From positions 2,032,102 through 2,096,101 of the forward strand of contig NZ_CP013655.1 of NCBI RefSeq assembly GCF_001465345.1: DNA of 64,000 nt, written 5' to 3'. The notes under the pieces are model-generated. The model saw nothing but the letters and a program-made list of their open reading frames with translations, did no database searches and was not told where the DNA came from. The DNA comes from Enterococcus rotai (lineage in GTDB: Bacteria > Bacillota > Bacilli > Lactobacillales > Enterococcaceae). Each line of letters starts with the position of its first letter. The stretch's first letter is position 1. Made by a program: the position numbers and the translations under genes. Positions 26,900-35,988 of the stretch are shown piece after piece.

Positions 26900-28234
26900 A
26901 TGATAGGTTTAGGGCGGTATTTTGATTTGCAAAAGTTTATAAAAAATAATTATGTGTTTTATGTTGGCTTGTTTGTTTTGGCAGTTTTATATCTTTCAAA
27001 TTTTGATGTAGATTTGAGTTCAGATGACGGTTGGTTTATGACAGTACCTAGAGAGTATAGTTTTTTAGGATTTCTTCAATGGCGTTACTACCATTGGTCT
27101 GCACGACTGTTTCCAGAAGCGATGTTGTATCTGATATTTTTAGTTCCTCTAATTGTCCATCATTTAATCAGTGCTTGTGCTTGGCTACTATATAGCTATT
27201 CTCTCGTCCGAATAGTTGTAGGAACTATTAATCGAAAGGATTTTTTAGTAGCTTTTTTATCACTTGGATTTATGAATATTTGGGTCATGAAGGATTCAAT
27301 TTTTTGGATTACAGGAGCTATTAATTATCTGTGGCCGTTAGCGCTAGGTTTATTTGCTATGATTCCTTATGCAGATAGTTTTTTCAGAAATAAAAAAACA
27401 GCTATCTGCTTATATTTAGTTCCAGCTTTTATTTTCTCTTTTTCAAATGAACAGTTGATAGCATGTGTTATTGGTGTTGCTTTGATTTATCATGGTACTA
27501 TGTTGGTCATGAAGAGAAAGGAAAATTATTTTCTATATATTCCAACGACATTTTTTGTTACGGGGTTTAGCTTTATGTTTCTAGCGCCTGGAAATAAGAT
27601 GAGGATGCAGCAGGAAATCGAGATGTGGATGCCTAATTTCAATGAACTATCTCTGTCTTCTAGAATTTTACGAGGTAGTTTATGGTTGTTTGAAGGCTGG
27701 CAGACGAAATTGTTATTGCTGTTTATCGTTATACTGGTGATTTCCCTGTTTATCGATTCTTCAAAACTGCTAGCTAAAATCACTACAGGATATACTGTGG
27801 TTTTAGGGCTTTTACTGTATAACTTTCCTAATAAATTGACTAATTTTAAACTTATAAATGAAAGCGGCTGGGTCGACCAATTGAAGGCAGGCAATATTCT
27901 GAATGGGACGGTTATAAGTGCAATTTTACCTTATCTATTGTGGGCTGGATTTTTTTGCTTGGTTATTGCATTTTCTTTATCAATTGCGAAGCAAAAGGTT
28001 TTTATTGGTTTAAGTTATAGTGCCTCATTATTATCTTCAATGTTAATGTGGTTTTCACCAACGATGTATGCATCTGGCGCTAGAGTGTTTATGTGTTCCT
28101 CAGTTTTTCTACTGATTATTCTATTTATACTTTATCAGCAATTTAGAGCGGTCAACGAGGAAAATAAAAATAAACAACTACTGTTTTATGCTTGTTTTAT
28201 ACCGGTGATAAACTTATTTTCAGTGCTTTTTTAA
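26900..28234 (+). CDS. Polytopic membrane protein, DUF6056/GtrC-like
   Basis: The 444-residue protein has about ten to twelve membrane helices. An acidic DDGWF lies in the first extracellular loop, then YYHWSARLFPE and FLAPGNKMRM. This resembles DUF6056 proteins, which have the topology of GT-C glycosyltransferases, so a role in glycosylating a surface polymer or lipid is inferred. The start is uncertain. ATG 26900 has no clear Shine-Dalgarno sequence, while an in-frame TTG at 26927 has AGGGCGG about 9 bases before it. The gene is a single unit between two terminators, inserted between hflX and glnR. Confidence 0.6.
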   Translation: MIGLGRYFDLQKFIKNNYVFYVGLFVLAVLYLSNFDVDLSSDDGWFMTVPREYSFLGFLQWRYYHWSARLFPEAMLYLIFLVPLIVHHLISACAWLLYSYSLVRIVVGTINRKDFLVAFLSLGFMNIWVMKDSIFWITGAINYLWPLALGLFAMIPYADSFFRNKKTAICLYLVPAFIFSFSNEQLIACVIGVALIYHGTMLVMKRKENYFLYIPTTFFVTGFSFMFLAPGNKMRMQQEIEMWMPNFNELSLSSRILRGSLWLFEGWQTKLLLLFIVILVISLFIDSSKLLAKITTGYTVVLGLLLYNFPNKLTNFKLINESGWVDQLKAGNILNGTVISAILPYLLWAGFFCLVIAFSLSIAKQKVFIGLSYSASLLSSMLMWFSPTMYASGARVFMCSSVFLLIILFILYQQFRAVNEENKNKQLLFYACFIPVINLFSVLF

Positions 28235-28310
28235 GGTGAATGAACCGTTAGTCTATCACTTGGTGAAAAATGGTATTTAAGAAAGAAACATTTATCTGTG
28301 GTTTCAGAAG

Positions 28311-28357
28311 GTAAGGCAAAAGTATTTTTTTACTTTTACCTTACTTTCTTTTATTTT
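28311..28357 (+). terminator. Terminator after the DUF6056-like gene
   Basis: A 14-bp stem with one mismatch (arms 28311-28324 and 28331-28344) is followed by a T-rich tract interrupted by C and A. The rest of the 28235-28618 gap holds the GlnR box and promoter, and a 5' leader of about 140 bases in which I see only a short GCTAC/GTAGGC-type hairpin near 28485. Confidence 0.8.
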
Positions 28358-28417
28358 AATACAAATTAGATAAAAAAGACTTATCATAAAGGATTTACTG
28401 TGTTTTTTTAGTTTTTA

Positions 28418-28434
28418 TGTCAGAAAACCTAACA
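28418..28434 (+). promoter_or_regulatory. GlnR box upstream of glnRA
   Basis: TGTCA-N7-TAACA fits the GlnR/TnrA consensus TGTNA-N7-TNACA exactly. It ends 7 bases before the -35 hexamer, as in autoregulated glnRA operons where GlnR represses when glutamine is plentiful. Confidence 0.85.
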
Positions 28435-28441
28435 TAAATCA

Positions 28442-28470
28442 TTGACAATAGAAAAAAGTCTTGCTATCCT
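28442..28470 (+). promoter_or_regulatory. glnRA promoter
   Basis: TTGACA at 28442-28447 and TATCCT at 28465-28470 have a 17-base spacer, just downstream of the GlnR box. Confidence 0.85.
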
Positions 28471-28618
28471 ATACCTAATCTATTAGCTACGTAGGCTAGC
28501 TTCGTGAAAAAAAGAGAAAATCAGTCTGTGGGAAAAAGCACATTAAACCTATTTTCTTATTTTTCGATCGAAACTGAACGAGCCTGTTACACATTTAAAC
28601 AAAGAGAGGGGGGTGGAT

Positions 28619-29002
28619 ATGAGAGAGAAGGAACTGAGAAGATCAATGTCGGTTTTTCCAATTGGTACAGTCATGAAATTGACTGATTTATCAGCACGTC
28701 AAATCCGATATTATGAAGAGCAGGATTTGATTCATCCAGAAAGAAGCGAAGGAAACCGCCGCATGTATTCACTAAATGATATTGATGTCTTATTGGAAAT
28801 CAAAGATTATTTATCAGATGGTCTAAACATGGCAGGGATCAAACGCGTCTATGAAATGAAGTTGGAAGAACAAATGCATGCGCAAGAATCAACCAAACCA
28901 CTAACGGATGAAGATGTTCGGAAAATTTTATATGACGAACTTATTTCTCAAGGTGGACTTACTCAACAAAATCCATTCCAATCCAGAGGACCAAAATTGT
29001 AA
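28619..29002 (+). CDS. glnR: MerR-family nitrogen regulator GlnR
   Basis: The 127-residue protein has an N-terminal MerR helix-turn-helix (MKLTDLSARQIRYYEEQDLI) and the C-terminal tail region typical of GlnR, where feedback-inhibited glutamine synthetase acts. It represses glnRA and other nitrogen genes. A GTG two codons upstream is in frame, but GAGGGGGGTGG before this ATG and the family N-terminus (MREKELRRSMSVFPIG) decide the start. It is the first gene of the glnR-glnA operon, 43 bases before glnA. Confidence 0.95.
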   Translation: MREKELRRSMSVFPIGTVMKLTDLSARQIRYYEEQDLIHPERSEGNRRMYSLNDIDVLLEIKDYLSDGLNMAGIKRVYEMKLEEQMHAQESTKPLTDEDVRKILYDELISQGGLTQQNPFQSRGPKL

Positions 29003-29045
29003 TAGTTGAGATTCACACAAAAAATGAAGGACGTGAAGGAATAAT

Positions 29046-30386
29046 ATGACAACGAAACAAAACACAGTAGAAGATATCAAACGAATTGCCAAAGAAGAGA
29101 ATGTTCGATTTTTACGATTAATGTTTACAGATATTATGGGAACAATCAAAAATGTGGAAGTTCCAGTGAGCCAATTAGACAAAGTATTAAGTAACAAAAT
29201 GATGTTTGATGGGTCTTCTATTGAAGGTTTTGTGAGAATTGAAGAAAGTGACATGTATCTGTATCCAGACGTATCAACATGGATGATTTTTCCATGGGAA
29301 AGTGACCACGGGAAGGTTGCACGTCTGATTTGTGATATTTATAATCCGAGTGGTGCTCCGTTTGCAGGAGATCCTCGTGGCAATTTAAAACGAGCACTTG
29401 CAGATATGGAAGAACTTGGTTTTACTTCATTTAATCTTGGACCTGAACCAGAATTTTTCTTGTTCAAATTAGATGATGATGGGAAAATCACAACAGATTT
29501 AAATGATCGAGGCGGTTATTTCGATTTTGCCCCAACCGATCTTGGCGAAAATTGCCGTAGAGATATCGTTCTCGAGCTAGAAAGCTTAGGCTTTGAAGTA
29601 GAAGCGTCTCATCACGAAGTAGCACCGGGGCAACACGAGATCGATTTTAAATATACAGATGTTATTGAAGCGTGTGACAATATTCAAACGTTTAAACTAG
29701 TGGTTAAAACAATCGCTAGAAAACATGGACTACACGCAACATTCATGCCAAAACCTTTATATGGAATCAATGGTTCAGGCATGCATTGCAACATGTCATT
29801 ATTCAAAGGAAACGAAAATGTTTTCTTTGATGAAAATGGCCCAATGCAACTAAGTCAAACAGCGTATCATTTCCTTGGTGGATTGTTGAAACATGCACGC
29901 GCGTATACAGCTGTTTGTAATCCAACCGTCAATTCTTATAAACGTTTGGTACCTGGATACGAAGCGCCAGTATATGTTGCTTGGAGCGGGCGTAATCGTT
30001 CACCGCTAGTACGTGTTCCAGAATCACGTGGGCTTTCAACTCGTTTAGAATTACGTTCAGTTGATCCTTCGGCAAATCCATATCTAACGATGGCAGCTTT
30101 GTTACAAGCGGGGTTAGATGGTATCAGAAATGAGATCGAACCGCCACAGGCTGTGGATCGTAACATTTATGTGATGAATGAGGAAGAGCGTAAAGAAGCA
30201 CAAATTCATGATTTACCTTCAACACTGCATAATGCTATTAAAGAATTACGTAAAGATGACGTAATGGTCAATGCATTAGGAGAACATATTTTTGTAAACT
30301 TTGTTGAAGCCAAACGCATGGAGTGGGCTGCTTTCCGTCAAACCGTTTCTGAATGGGAAAGAGAACAATATTTAGAGCTGTATTAA
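29046..30386 (+). CDS. glnA: Glutamine synthetase, type I
   Basis: The 446-residue protein is a full-length Gram-positive GSI-alpha enzyme. Visible signatures are [35 protein letters not shown] and [13 protein letters not shown]. The length lacks the insertion of adenylylated GSI-beta enzymes, so control is by glutamine feedback and GlnR. It makes glutamine from glutamate, ammonia and ATP. The glutamine also feeds GlmS, encoded further along. The ribosome binding site is GAAGGAA. A strong terminator follows. Confidence 0.97.
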   Translation: MTTKQNTVEDIKRIAKEENVRFLRLMFTDIMGTIKNVEVPVSQLDKVLSNKMMFDGSSIEGFVRIEESDMYLYPDVSTWMIFPWESDHGKVARLICDIYNPSGAPFAGDPRGNLKRALADMEELGFTSFNLGPEPEFFLFKLDDDGKITTDLNDRGGYFDFAPTDLGENCRRDIVLELESLGFEVEASHHEVAPGQHEIDFKYTDVIEACDNIQTFKLVVKTIARKHGLHATFMPKPLYGINGSGMHCNMSLFKGNENVFFDENGPMQLSQTAYHFLGGLLKHARAYTAVCNPTVNSYKRLVPGYEAPVYVAWSGRNRSPLVRVPESRGLSTRLELRSVDPSANPYLTMAALLQAGLDGIRNEIEPPQAVDRNIYVMNEEERKEAQIHDLPSTLHNAIKELRKDDVMVNALGEHIFVNFVEAKRMEWAAFRQTVSEWEREQYLELY

Positions 30387-30392
30387 TCATTG

Positions 30393-30429
30393 AGTGGCTA
30401 AACCAGAAATTGGTTTAGCCGCTTTTTTA
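30393..30429 (+). terminator. Terminator of glnRA
   Basis: A 13-bp stem (AGTGGCTAAACCA/TGGTTTAGCCGCT, one G-T pair) with a 5-base loop is followed by six T. Confidence 0.92.
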
Positions 30430-30464
30430 TAGAGATCGTTCAGTTTAAAGTCAAAAAAGTATGC

Positions 30465-30491
30465 TATAATTATAAATGAGAATCATTATCA
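30465..30491 (+). promoter_or_regulatory. Extended -10 promoter with Fur-type operator
   Basis: TGCTATAAT (TATAAT at 30465-30470) is an extended -10 element with a weak -35. TGAGAATCATTATCA at 30477-30491 matches the 7-1-7 Fur box TGATAATNATTATCA at all but one position and overlaps the expected transcription start. Iron-dependent repression of the downstream monooxygenase gene is inferred. Confidence 0.75.
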
Positions 30492-30517
30492 ATTAAACTT
30501 GAAAAGGAGAGAAAACC

Positions 30518-30826
30518 ATGATTATTCAAACTGTTGCATTTGTAATAAAAAAAGAGGGTAGGGAAAGATTTGAAGGCAAAACAAGTAAAGATGTTGCTTC
30601 GATGCTAGAATTTCCCGGTTGTTTATCAAGTGAATGTTGGTTTTCGGAGGATAAAGATACCTGCGAGTTTATGTTAGTTTCCAAATGGGAAAGTAAAAAG
30701 GATTTTCAAAATTGGCTAAAACGTCCTGAACATTTGCAGGAACATCGTGATGCACATAAAAATAAAGAAACCAAGCCGTCTATTGTTTTAGAAAAAACGA
30801 GAAAAAGCTATGAAGTTTTTTCTTAA
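30518..30826 (+). CDS. IsdG-like antibiotic-biosynthesis-monooxygenase-fold protein
   Basis: The 102-residue protein resembles heme-degrading IsdG/IsdI in length and in the C-terminal half, with SKWESKKDFQNWLK then RPEHLQEHR. W66 and H76 align with the catalytic Trp and axial His of IsdG. The catalytic Asn near residue 7 of IsdG is absent; the N-terminus here reads MIIQTVAFVIKK. A Fur-type box overlaps its promoter, which supports a link to iron or heme. It may release iron from heme by another mechanism, or bind heme without degrading it. AAAGGAG precedes the ATG. Single gene between two terminators. Confidence 0.75.
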   Translation: MIIQTVAFVIKKEGRERFEGKTSKDVASMLEFPGCLSSECWFSEDKDTCEFMLVSKWESKKDFQNWLKRPEHLQEHRDAHKNKETKPSIVLEKTRKSYEVFS

Positions 30827-30836
30827 AAATACCAGG

Positions 30837-30868
30837 AACCTAAAACAAAAAAAGTTTTGGGTTTTTTT
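30837..30868 (+). terminator. Terminator after the IsdG-like gene
   Basis: A 10-bp stem (AACCTAAAAC/GTTTTGGGTT, one G-T pair) with an A7 loop continues into a T run. Confidence 0.8.
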
Positions 30869-30952
30869 ATATTCCTGAATTGTTCAAATAAATGTGATTT
30901 TAATCAAAAAGCAGGTATAGTAGAATTCAAATGAACGATAAGGAGAAAAGAT

Positions 30953-31969
30953 ATGCAGGATTCAAAATTCTCTTCGATGACTCTTAAAAAAATAGAAAAT
31001 GTTCAGCAACAAGGATGGGATGCTGCTGCTCTTGCTGTCTACATTAAAAAAAGAAAAGTAAATGCATTAGAAGCTGATCAAGCAATTTTTTTAATTGGTT
31101 CTGAGCTATATACAGAAATGTTCGACCAAAGTCAGCTTTCGGCTCATGTTAAAGTAATGTTAGTCATTAACCATTTGGGTGGTTATCAAGATGAATTAGG
31201 TGATTTGCAATTTACAGCTTCAGAATATAATTTTTGCGATCAAATGTCTCCGGGGGCACCCTTTTTAAATAGTTATGCTAAGGCTGTTCAGTGTGCTTAT
31301 CCGAACGGTCTATTCATTGCTTCGGCAGATAAAAAATTATCAAAAAGAGCACTCAAAAAGAAATACGCAAAAGAAACAAAAATCCATCAGTTCAGAAATC
31401 AATTAGATAAAGCTAATATTCAGTATGTGGAGAAGTATAAAGTCAGACATGGTTTGAAAAATGATGAAACAGCCATCAAAATGATTCTTGGAAATAATTG
31501 GATCTATGCGGATCCTCAATATCATAATCGGGCTCATTTAGGTAGTGATATCATGATAGATGATCTTACAAAAGGAAGAAGAACCTTAGCTAAAAAAGGT
31601 TTAATCAAGAAAATCAGAAATCATGGTTTTTACCGCAAAATTTTATCTGCAGATTATCATAGTGAGTTTATCGTGGATGAACAAGGCCGACTCTTAAGTC
31701 AATGGACAAAACAAATAAAATCAAAAGCTCAACTTGAAAGTGCGATCGTCAATGGCGAATCGTTTAACTACGGAGAACGACCAAGGCTAGATCAATATCA
31801 GACGCACGATAAACTAGATGGAAAACCGCCAAGATATTTTGACACAACTAAACGAAATGAACTGAAACAAAAATGGCTCTCACCGATAGATGATTGGTTT
31901 TACCAGCTAGTTAGAAGATTGTCAGAAAAAGGATTGAAGTATCAAAAAAGAACAAGGAATAAACGTTAA
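30953..31969 (+). CDS. Uncharacterised cytoplasmic protein, possibly DUF3114
   Basis: The 338-residue protein has no signal peptide or membrane helix. It is basic, with a Lys-rich middle (SKRALKKKYAKETK) and a strongly basic C-terminus (KYQKRTRNKR). NWIYADPQYHNRAHLGSD and GFYRKILSADYHSEFIVDEQG are its most distinctive segments. The overall look recalls DUF3114 proteins of Lactobacillales, but I cannot confirm the family, and no function is known to me. AAGGAG precedes the ATG. It is a lone gene between the IsdG-like gene and nifJ. Confidence 0.6.
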   Translation: MQDSKFSSMTLKKIENVQQQGWDAAALAVYIKKRKVNALEADQAIFLIGSELYTEMFDQSQLSAHVKVMLVINHLGGYQDELGDLQFTASEYNFCDQMSPGAPFLNSYAKAVQCAYPNGLFIASADKKLSKRALKKKYAKETKIHQFRNQLDKANIQYVEKYKVRHGLKNDETAIKMILGNNWIYADPQYHNRAHLGSDIMIDDLTKGRRTLAKKGLIKKIRNHGFYRKILSADYHSEFIVDEQGRLLSQWTKQIKSKAQLESAIVNGESFNYGERPRLDQYQTHDKLDGKPPRYFDTTKRNELKQKWLSPIDDWFYQLVRRLSEKGLKYQKRTRNKR

Positions 31970-31992
31970 GGTTTGAATCCGACCTTTTATTT
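31967..31992 (+). terminator. Possible weak terminator
   Basis: A short AAGGT/ACCTT stem around a 9-base loop overlaps the stop codon and is followed by TTATTTTT. Confidence 0.35.
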
Positions 31993-32041
31993 TTCACAAA
32001 AAATCTTTTTAAACTAAAGAGAGAAAGCTAAATAATAAATA

Positions 32042-32066
32042 AGTTTGTGAAATATTTTCACAAACT
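32042..32066 (+). promoter_or_regulatory. Palindromic operator upstream of nifJ (Rex/FNR-like)
   Basis: Perfect 11-bp arms AGTTTGTGAAA and TTTCACAAACT flank a 3-base centre. The half-sites TTGTGAA and TTCACAA are those of the NADH-sensing repressor Rex, but the spacing is 5 bases rather than the usual 4. A CRP/FNR-type regulator is the alternative. The site ends just before the -35 element. Confidence 0.6.
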
Positions 32067-32067
32067 G

Positions 32068-32096
32068 TTTCAAATTTGAACGGCTTCCGTTATAAT
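32068..32096 (+). promoter_or_regulatory. nifJ promoter
   Basis: TTTCAA at 32068-32073 and TATAAT at 32091-32096 have a 17-base spacer. A second palindrome, TTCAAATTTGAA (32069-32080), overlaps the -35 element. Because the -10 covers 32095, the longest frame start at 32095 cannot be used. Confidence 0.65.
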
Positions 32097-32154
32097 GGAG
32101 AAGAATATGCGTGCAACTATTCTACTTTTAGATAGAAGGATGATGACGATTATA

Positions 32155-35100
32155 ATGAGAAAAATGAAGACAATGGATGGAAATACAGCAGCCGCATACA
32201 TCTCCTATGCGTTTACTGAATTAGCCGCTATTTATCCAATTACACCCAGCTCAACAATGGCTGAACTTGTTGATCAGTGGTCAGCAGAAGGCAAACAAAA
32301 TATTTTTGGGCAACCTGTTAAAATCGTGGAAATGCAATCAGAAGCAGGTGCTGCTGGCGTTGTCCATGGGTCACTAAAAACGGGTGCGTTAACGACTACA
32401 TATACTGCTTCACAAGGTTTACTATTGATGATCCCAAATATGTATAAGATTGCGGGTGAACTGCTGCCGTCAGTCTTTCATGTCGCTAGCCGAGCTGTGA
32501 CGACCAATGCGTTGAACATTTTTGGTGATCACGGAGATGTGATGGCTGCTCGTCAGACTGGTTTTGCTATGTTAAGTGAAAGCAGTGTACAAGAAGTGAT
32601 GGATTTATCTGCAGTTGCTCATTTAGCTTCGCTGGAGTCTAGCGTTCCCTTTATCAACTTCTTTGATGGTTTTCGGACAAGTCATGAAATTCAAAAAATT
32701 GAAGTATTAGAGTACGACGAACTAGCACCATTAGTAGATCAAGAAAAATTAGAGCACTTCCGTAGTAGAAGCATGAATCCAAATCATCCTTCAGTTAGTG
32801 GAACCAATCAAAATCCGGATATCCATTTCCAACAACGAGAAACGATCAATAGCTATTACGAACAAATTCCAGCTATTGTGAAAAAATACATGAGTGAAAT
32901 CAATGAATTAAGAGGAACGAATTACGATCTAGTAACCTATTATGGAGCTGAAGATGCAGAAGAAGTGATCGTTTCAATGGGATCTGCCGCTCAAGCGATC
33001 GAACAGACAATTGATTACTTAACAAAACAAGGCAGAAAAGTCGGCTTCTTAAATATTCACTTATATCGCCCGTTTCCTATTGAAAACTTTTTAGAGAAAA
33101 TGCCTAAAACAGTTAAAGCAATCGGTGTAATGGATCGAACCAAAGAACCAGGAGCTGGTGGAGAGCCTTTACTTTTAGATGTTCAAAGTGCAATGTATGA
33201 ATCAGAGCTGCGCCCAATGATTATCGGGGGACGTTATGGACTAGGCTCAAAAGATGTTTTACCAAATCAAATCGTTGCGATCTACGATGAATTATTAAAA
33301 GATAAAAAAGTAGCAAAATCTCGTTTTACGATCGGAATTGTAGATGATGTTACTTATACATCACTTGATTGCGGTGAAGCGTTAGATTTAACCAATCCTA
33401 AAACGTATCAAGCGAAATTCTGGGGATTTGGCTCCGATGGTACAGTTGGTGCAAATAAATCAGCAATCAAAATCATTGGTGATCATACTGATAAATATGC
33501 CCAAGGATTCTTTTATTACGATTCAAAAAAATCAGGTGGGTTAACTGTTTCTCACTTGCGTTTTGGTGAAACACCGATTCGCTCAACCTATTTGATTGAA
33601 CATGCCGATTTTGTTGCTTGTCATACAGCAGCGTATTTAAATACTTATGATTTAGTAAAAGGCTTGAAAAAAGGCGGTACTTTTTTACTCAATACCGTTT
33701 GGAATGATGAACAATTAGAACGATTCTTACCGACTAAATTGAAACGTTATTTAGCTGAGAATGAGATTGAATTTTACACGATCAATGCTGTTAAACTAGC
33801 AAGTGAAGTTGGGTTAGGCGGACGAATCAATACAGCAATGGAAACAGCATTCTTCAAATTAGCAGATATCATGCCGTTTGATGAAGTTTTGCCGATTTTA
33901 AAAGAAGAAGCATTTAAAAGCTATGCTAGAAAATCGATGTCTGTTGTTGAAAAAAATGTTCAAGCCATTGACCGTACTGTGGAGCTGTTGCATAAAGTTG
34001 AGGTTCCAACTGTTTGGAAAACGATTGAAGTAAAACCGAAAATTCGCCAAGCAAACGTAACAGATTATGTCCATGAAATCGTAGAACCAATCAATCGTCA
34101 AGAAGGCAATGAACTTGCTGTTAGTGCGTTTATTAAAAATGATATGACCGATGGACGGATGCCACTTGGAACAACGGCTGTGGAAAAACGCGGGATCGCT
34201 GTTGAAGTACCGGAATGGAATAGTGATCGTTGTACGATGTGTAATGAATGTGCATTTGTTTGCCCGCATGCGGCTATTCGACCATTTTTAGCAGATGATG
34301 AAGAAATGGAAGAAGCACCAGCTGGCTATATTGTTAGAGAAATGCGTGGAGCAGACGGCTTGAAATACCGCATTCAAGTTTCTGTGGAAGACTGTACTGG
34401 CTGTGGACTTTGTGTGGATGCTTGTCCAGCTAAAGGCAAAGCCCTAGTCATGAAACCATACGAAGAACAAAAAGAACAAGCAATGAACTGGGCTTTCTCT
34501 ATGACGTTGAAACAAAAAGAAAATCCAGCAAAACCAAACACAGTTTTAGGAACGCAATTCAATAAACCTTTATTAGAATTTTCAGGTGCTTGTTCTGGTT
34601 GTGGTGAAACGCCTTATGTGAAACTACTGACTCAAATGTTTGGTGATCGCATGATGATTGCAAACGCAACCGGCTGTTCTTCCATCTGGGGCGGGGCGGC
34701 ACCAGTCGCACCTTATACAACCAATGATGCAGGTCAAGGACCAGCTTGGTCTAACTCATTGCTAGAGGATAATGCAGAATTTGGTTATGGAATGCTTTTA
34801 GCCAGTCAAACACGTCGTGAACATTTAGCAATGAAGATGAGTGAAGCCATGAAAGATGTTTCACCTGAATTGAAATTGTTGATGGAAGACTGGATTGATC
34901 ATATGCACACAGGTGAAGGAACACAACAGCGTGCAGCAAAACTAAAAGCTGCTTTGCTTGATGAAAAAACTGGACAACCTTTATTAGAAGCAATCTATGC
35001 AGATAATGATTTATTTGTAAAAAACAGTCAATGGATGATTGGTGGAGACGGCTGGGCTTATGATATTGGCTATGGCGGGATCGATCATGTCCTTGCTAGC

Positions 35101-35832
35101 GGGGCAGATGTGAACATGCTAGTTTTAGATAATGAAGTCTATTCGAATACAGGTGGGCAAACATCCAAAGCTACACCAGCATCTGCAATTGCGAAATTTT
35201 CGGCTAGTGGAAAGTACGTTTCCAAAAAGGATTTAGGAATGATGGCAATGACTTATGGGAATGTCTATGTCGCTCAAATTGCCTCAGGTGCTAATCAAAT
35301 GCAGACCATCAAAGCTTTTGAAGAGGCAGAACGATTCCCAGGTCCATCAATTATCATCGCCTATACACCATGTATCACTCATGGCCTAGCCGGTGGTATG
35401 AGTAAGACTTTGGAAGAAGCAAAAGAAGCAGTTCATTCTGGTTATTGGTCATTATACCGCTATAATCCTGAGTTGAGAGAAGCAGGAAAAAATCCAATGA
35501 CCTTAGATTACAAAAAGCCGAATTTTGAAGAGATGCAAAGTTTTATGCGTAAACAAGTTCGCTTTTCTTCATTAGAATCTACACAGCCAGCGTTCGCAGG
35601 TAAACTTTTTGAGAAAACGGTCGATGATGCTAAAAATCGTTTTTACAATTATGCTCGTCTGGCTGGTCAAGAAGATAAAATTCGAGCAAAATTAGAAAAA
35701 ACAATGGAAGAAGTAGTGAGTGAAAAAGCAACTCGTGTCAAAAAAGAACGGGTCGTCGATCCAGAAGCAGATGCAAGAAGAGCGGCTAGACGAGCAGAAC
35801 GTGCAGCAAGACGAGGAAAAGTAGAAGAATAA
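32155..35832 (+). CDS. nifJ: Pyruvate:ferredoxin (flavodoxin) oxidoreductase
   Basis: The protein of about 1225 residues is a single-chain PFOR. It opens with the pyruvate-binding domain (AAYISYAFTELAAIYPITPS) and has a two-[4Fe-4S] ferredoxin domain near 690-760 (CTMCNECAFVCP, CTGCGLCVDACPAKGK). A C-terminal TPP domain has GDGWAYDIGYGG and LDNEVYSNTGGQTSK, plus the proximal-cluster cysteines of CSGCGETP. It oxidises pyruvate to acetyl-CoA and CO2, reducing ferredoxin or flavodoxin under anaerobic conditions. The C-terminus is a basic, Arg/Ala-rich tail. The start is one of several close ATGs (32140, 32143, 32155, 32164); MRKMKTMDGNTAAAY was chosen by family resemblance. Regulation by the upstream palindrome is likely. 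Confidence 0.95.
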   Translation: MRKMKTMDGNTAAAYISYAFTELAAIYPITPSSTMAELVDQWSAEGKQNIFGQPVKIVEMQSEAGAAGVVHGSLKTGALTTTYTASQGLLLMIPNMYKIAGELLPSVFHVASRAVTTNALNIFGDHGDVMAARQTGFAMLSESSVQEVMDLSAVAHLASLESSVPFINFFDGFRTSHEIQKIEVLEYDELAPLVDQEKLEHFRSRSMNPNHPSVSGTNQNPDIHFQQRETINSYYEQIPAIVKKYMSEINELRGTNYDLVTYYGAEDAEEVIVSMGSAAQAIEQTIDYLTKQGRKVGFLNIHLYRPFPIENFLEKMPKTVKAIGVMDRTKEPGAGGEPLLLDVQSAMYESELRPMIIGGRYGLGSKDVLPNQIVAIYDELLKDKKVAKSRFTIGIVDDVTYTSLDCGEALDLTNPKTYQAKFWGFGSDGTVGANKSAIKIIGDHTDKYAQGFFYYDSKKSGGLTVSHLRFGETPIRSTYLIEHADFVACHTAAYLNTYDLVKGLKKGGTFLLNTVWNDEQLERFLPTKLKRYLAENEIEFYTINAVKLASEVGLGGRINTAMETAFFKLADIMPFDEVLPILKEEAFKSYARKSMSVVEKNVQAIDRTVELLHKVEVPTVWKTIEVKPKIRQANVTDYVHEIVEPINRQEGNELAVSAFIKNDMTDGRMPLGTTAVEKRGIAVEVPEWNSDRCTMCNECAFVCPHAAIRPFLADDEEMEEAPAGYIVREMRGADGLKYRIQVSVEDCTGCGLCVDACPAKGKALVMKPYEEQKEQAMNWAFSMTLKQKENPAKPNTVLGTQFNKPLLEFSGACSGCGETPYVKLLTQMFGDRMMIANATGCSSIWGGAAPVAPYTTNDAGQGPAWSNSLLEDNAEFGYGMLLASQTRREHLAMKMSEAMKDVSPELKLLMEDWIDHMHTGEGTQQRAAKLKAALLDEKTGQPLLEAIYADNDLFVKNSQWMIGGDGWAYDIGYGGIDHVLASGADVNMLVLDNEVYSNTGGQTSKATPASAIAKFSASGKYVSKKDLGMMAMTYGNVYVAQIASGANQMQTIKAFEEAERFPGPSIIIAYTPCITHGLAGGMSKTLEEAKEAVHSGYWSLYRYNPELREAGKNPMTLDYKKPNFEEMQSFMRKQVRFSSLESTQPAFAGKLFEKTVDDAKNRFYNYARLAGQEDKIRAKLEKTMEEVVSEKATRVKKERVVDPEADARRAARRAERAARRGKVEE

Positions 35833-35849
35833 TAAAGTGATTTTAATTT

Positions 35850-35899
35850 AGAATGAAAGAAGTGAGATCTTGACGTCTTCTTCTTTCATTCTTTTTTTT
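35850..35899 (+). terminator. Terminator after nifJ
   Basis: A 13-bp perfect stem (AGAATGAAAGAAG/CTTCTTTCATTCT) is followed by eight T. Confidence 0.9.
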
Positions 35900-35988
35900 A
35901 AATTTTTCTATCATTCGCACTCTTCCTGTAACCAAGTAAAAGATTATGGTATACTTATTTAAGAAATCTTCAGAGAGAAGTGAGGTTT

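Noticed and set aside
28504-28686. Open frame (60 codons) overlapping the glnR start in another frame
   Set aside because: It has no ribosome binding site and its end overlaps glnR; the region is the glnRA leader.
33898-34269. Antisense open frame opposite nifJ (123 codons)
   Set aside because: It lies fully inside a conserved oxidoreductase gene, has no translation signals, and its odd composition (many Phe/His) is typical of reversed coding sequence.
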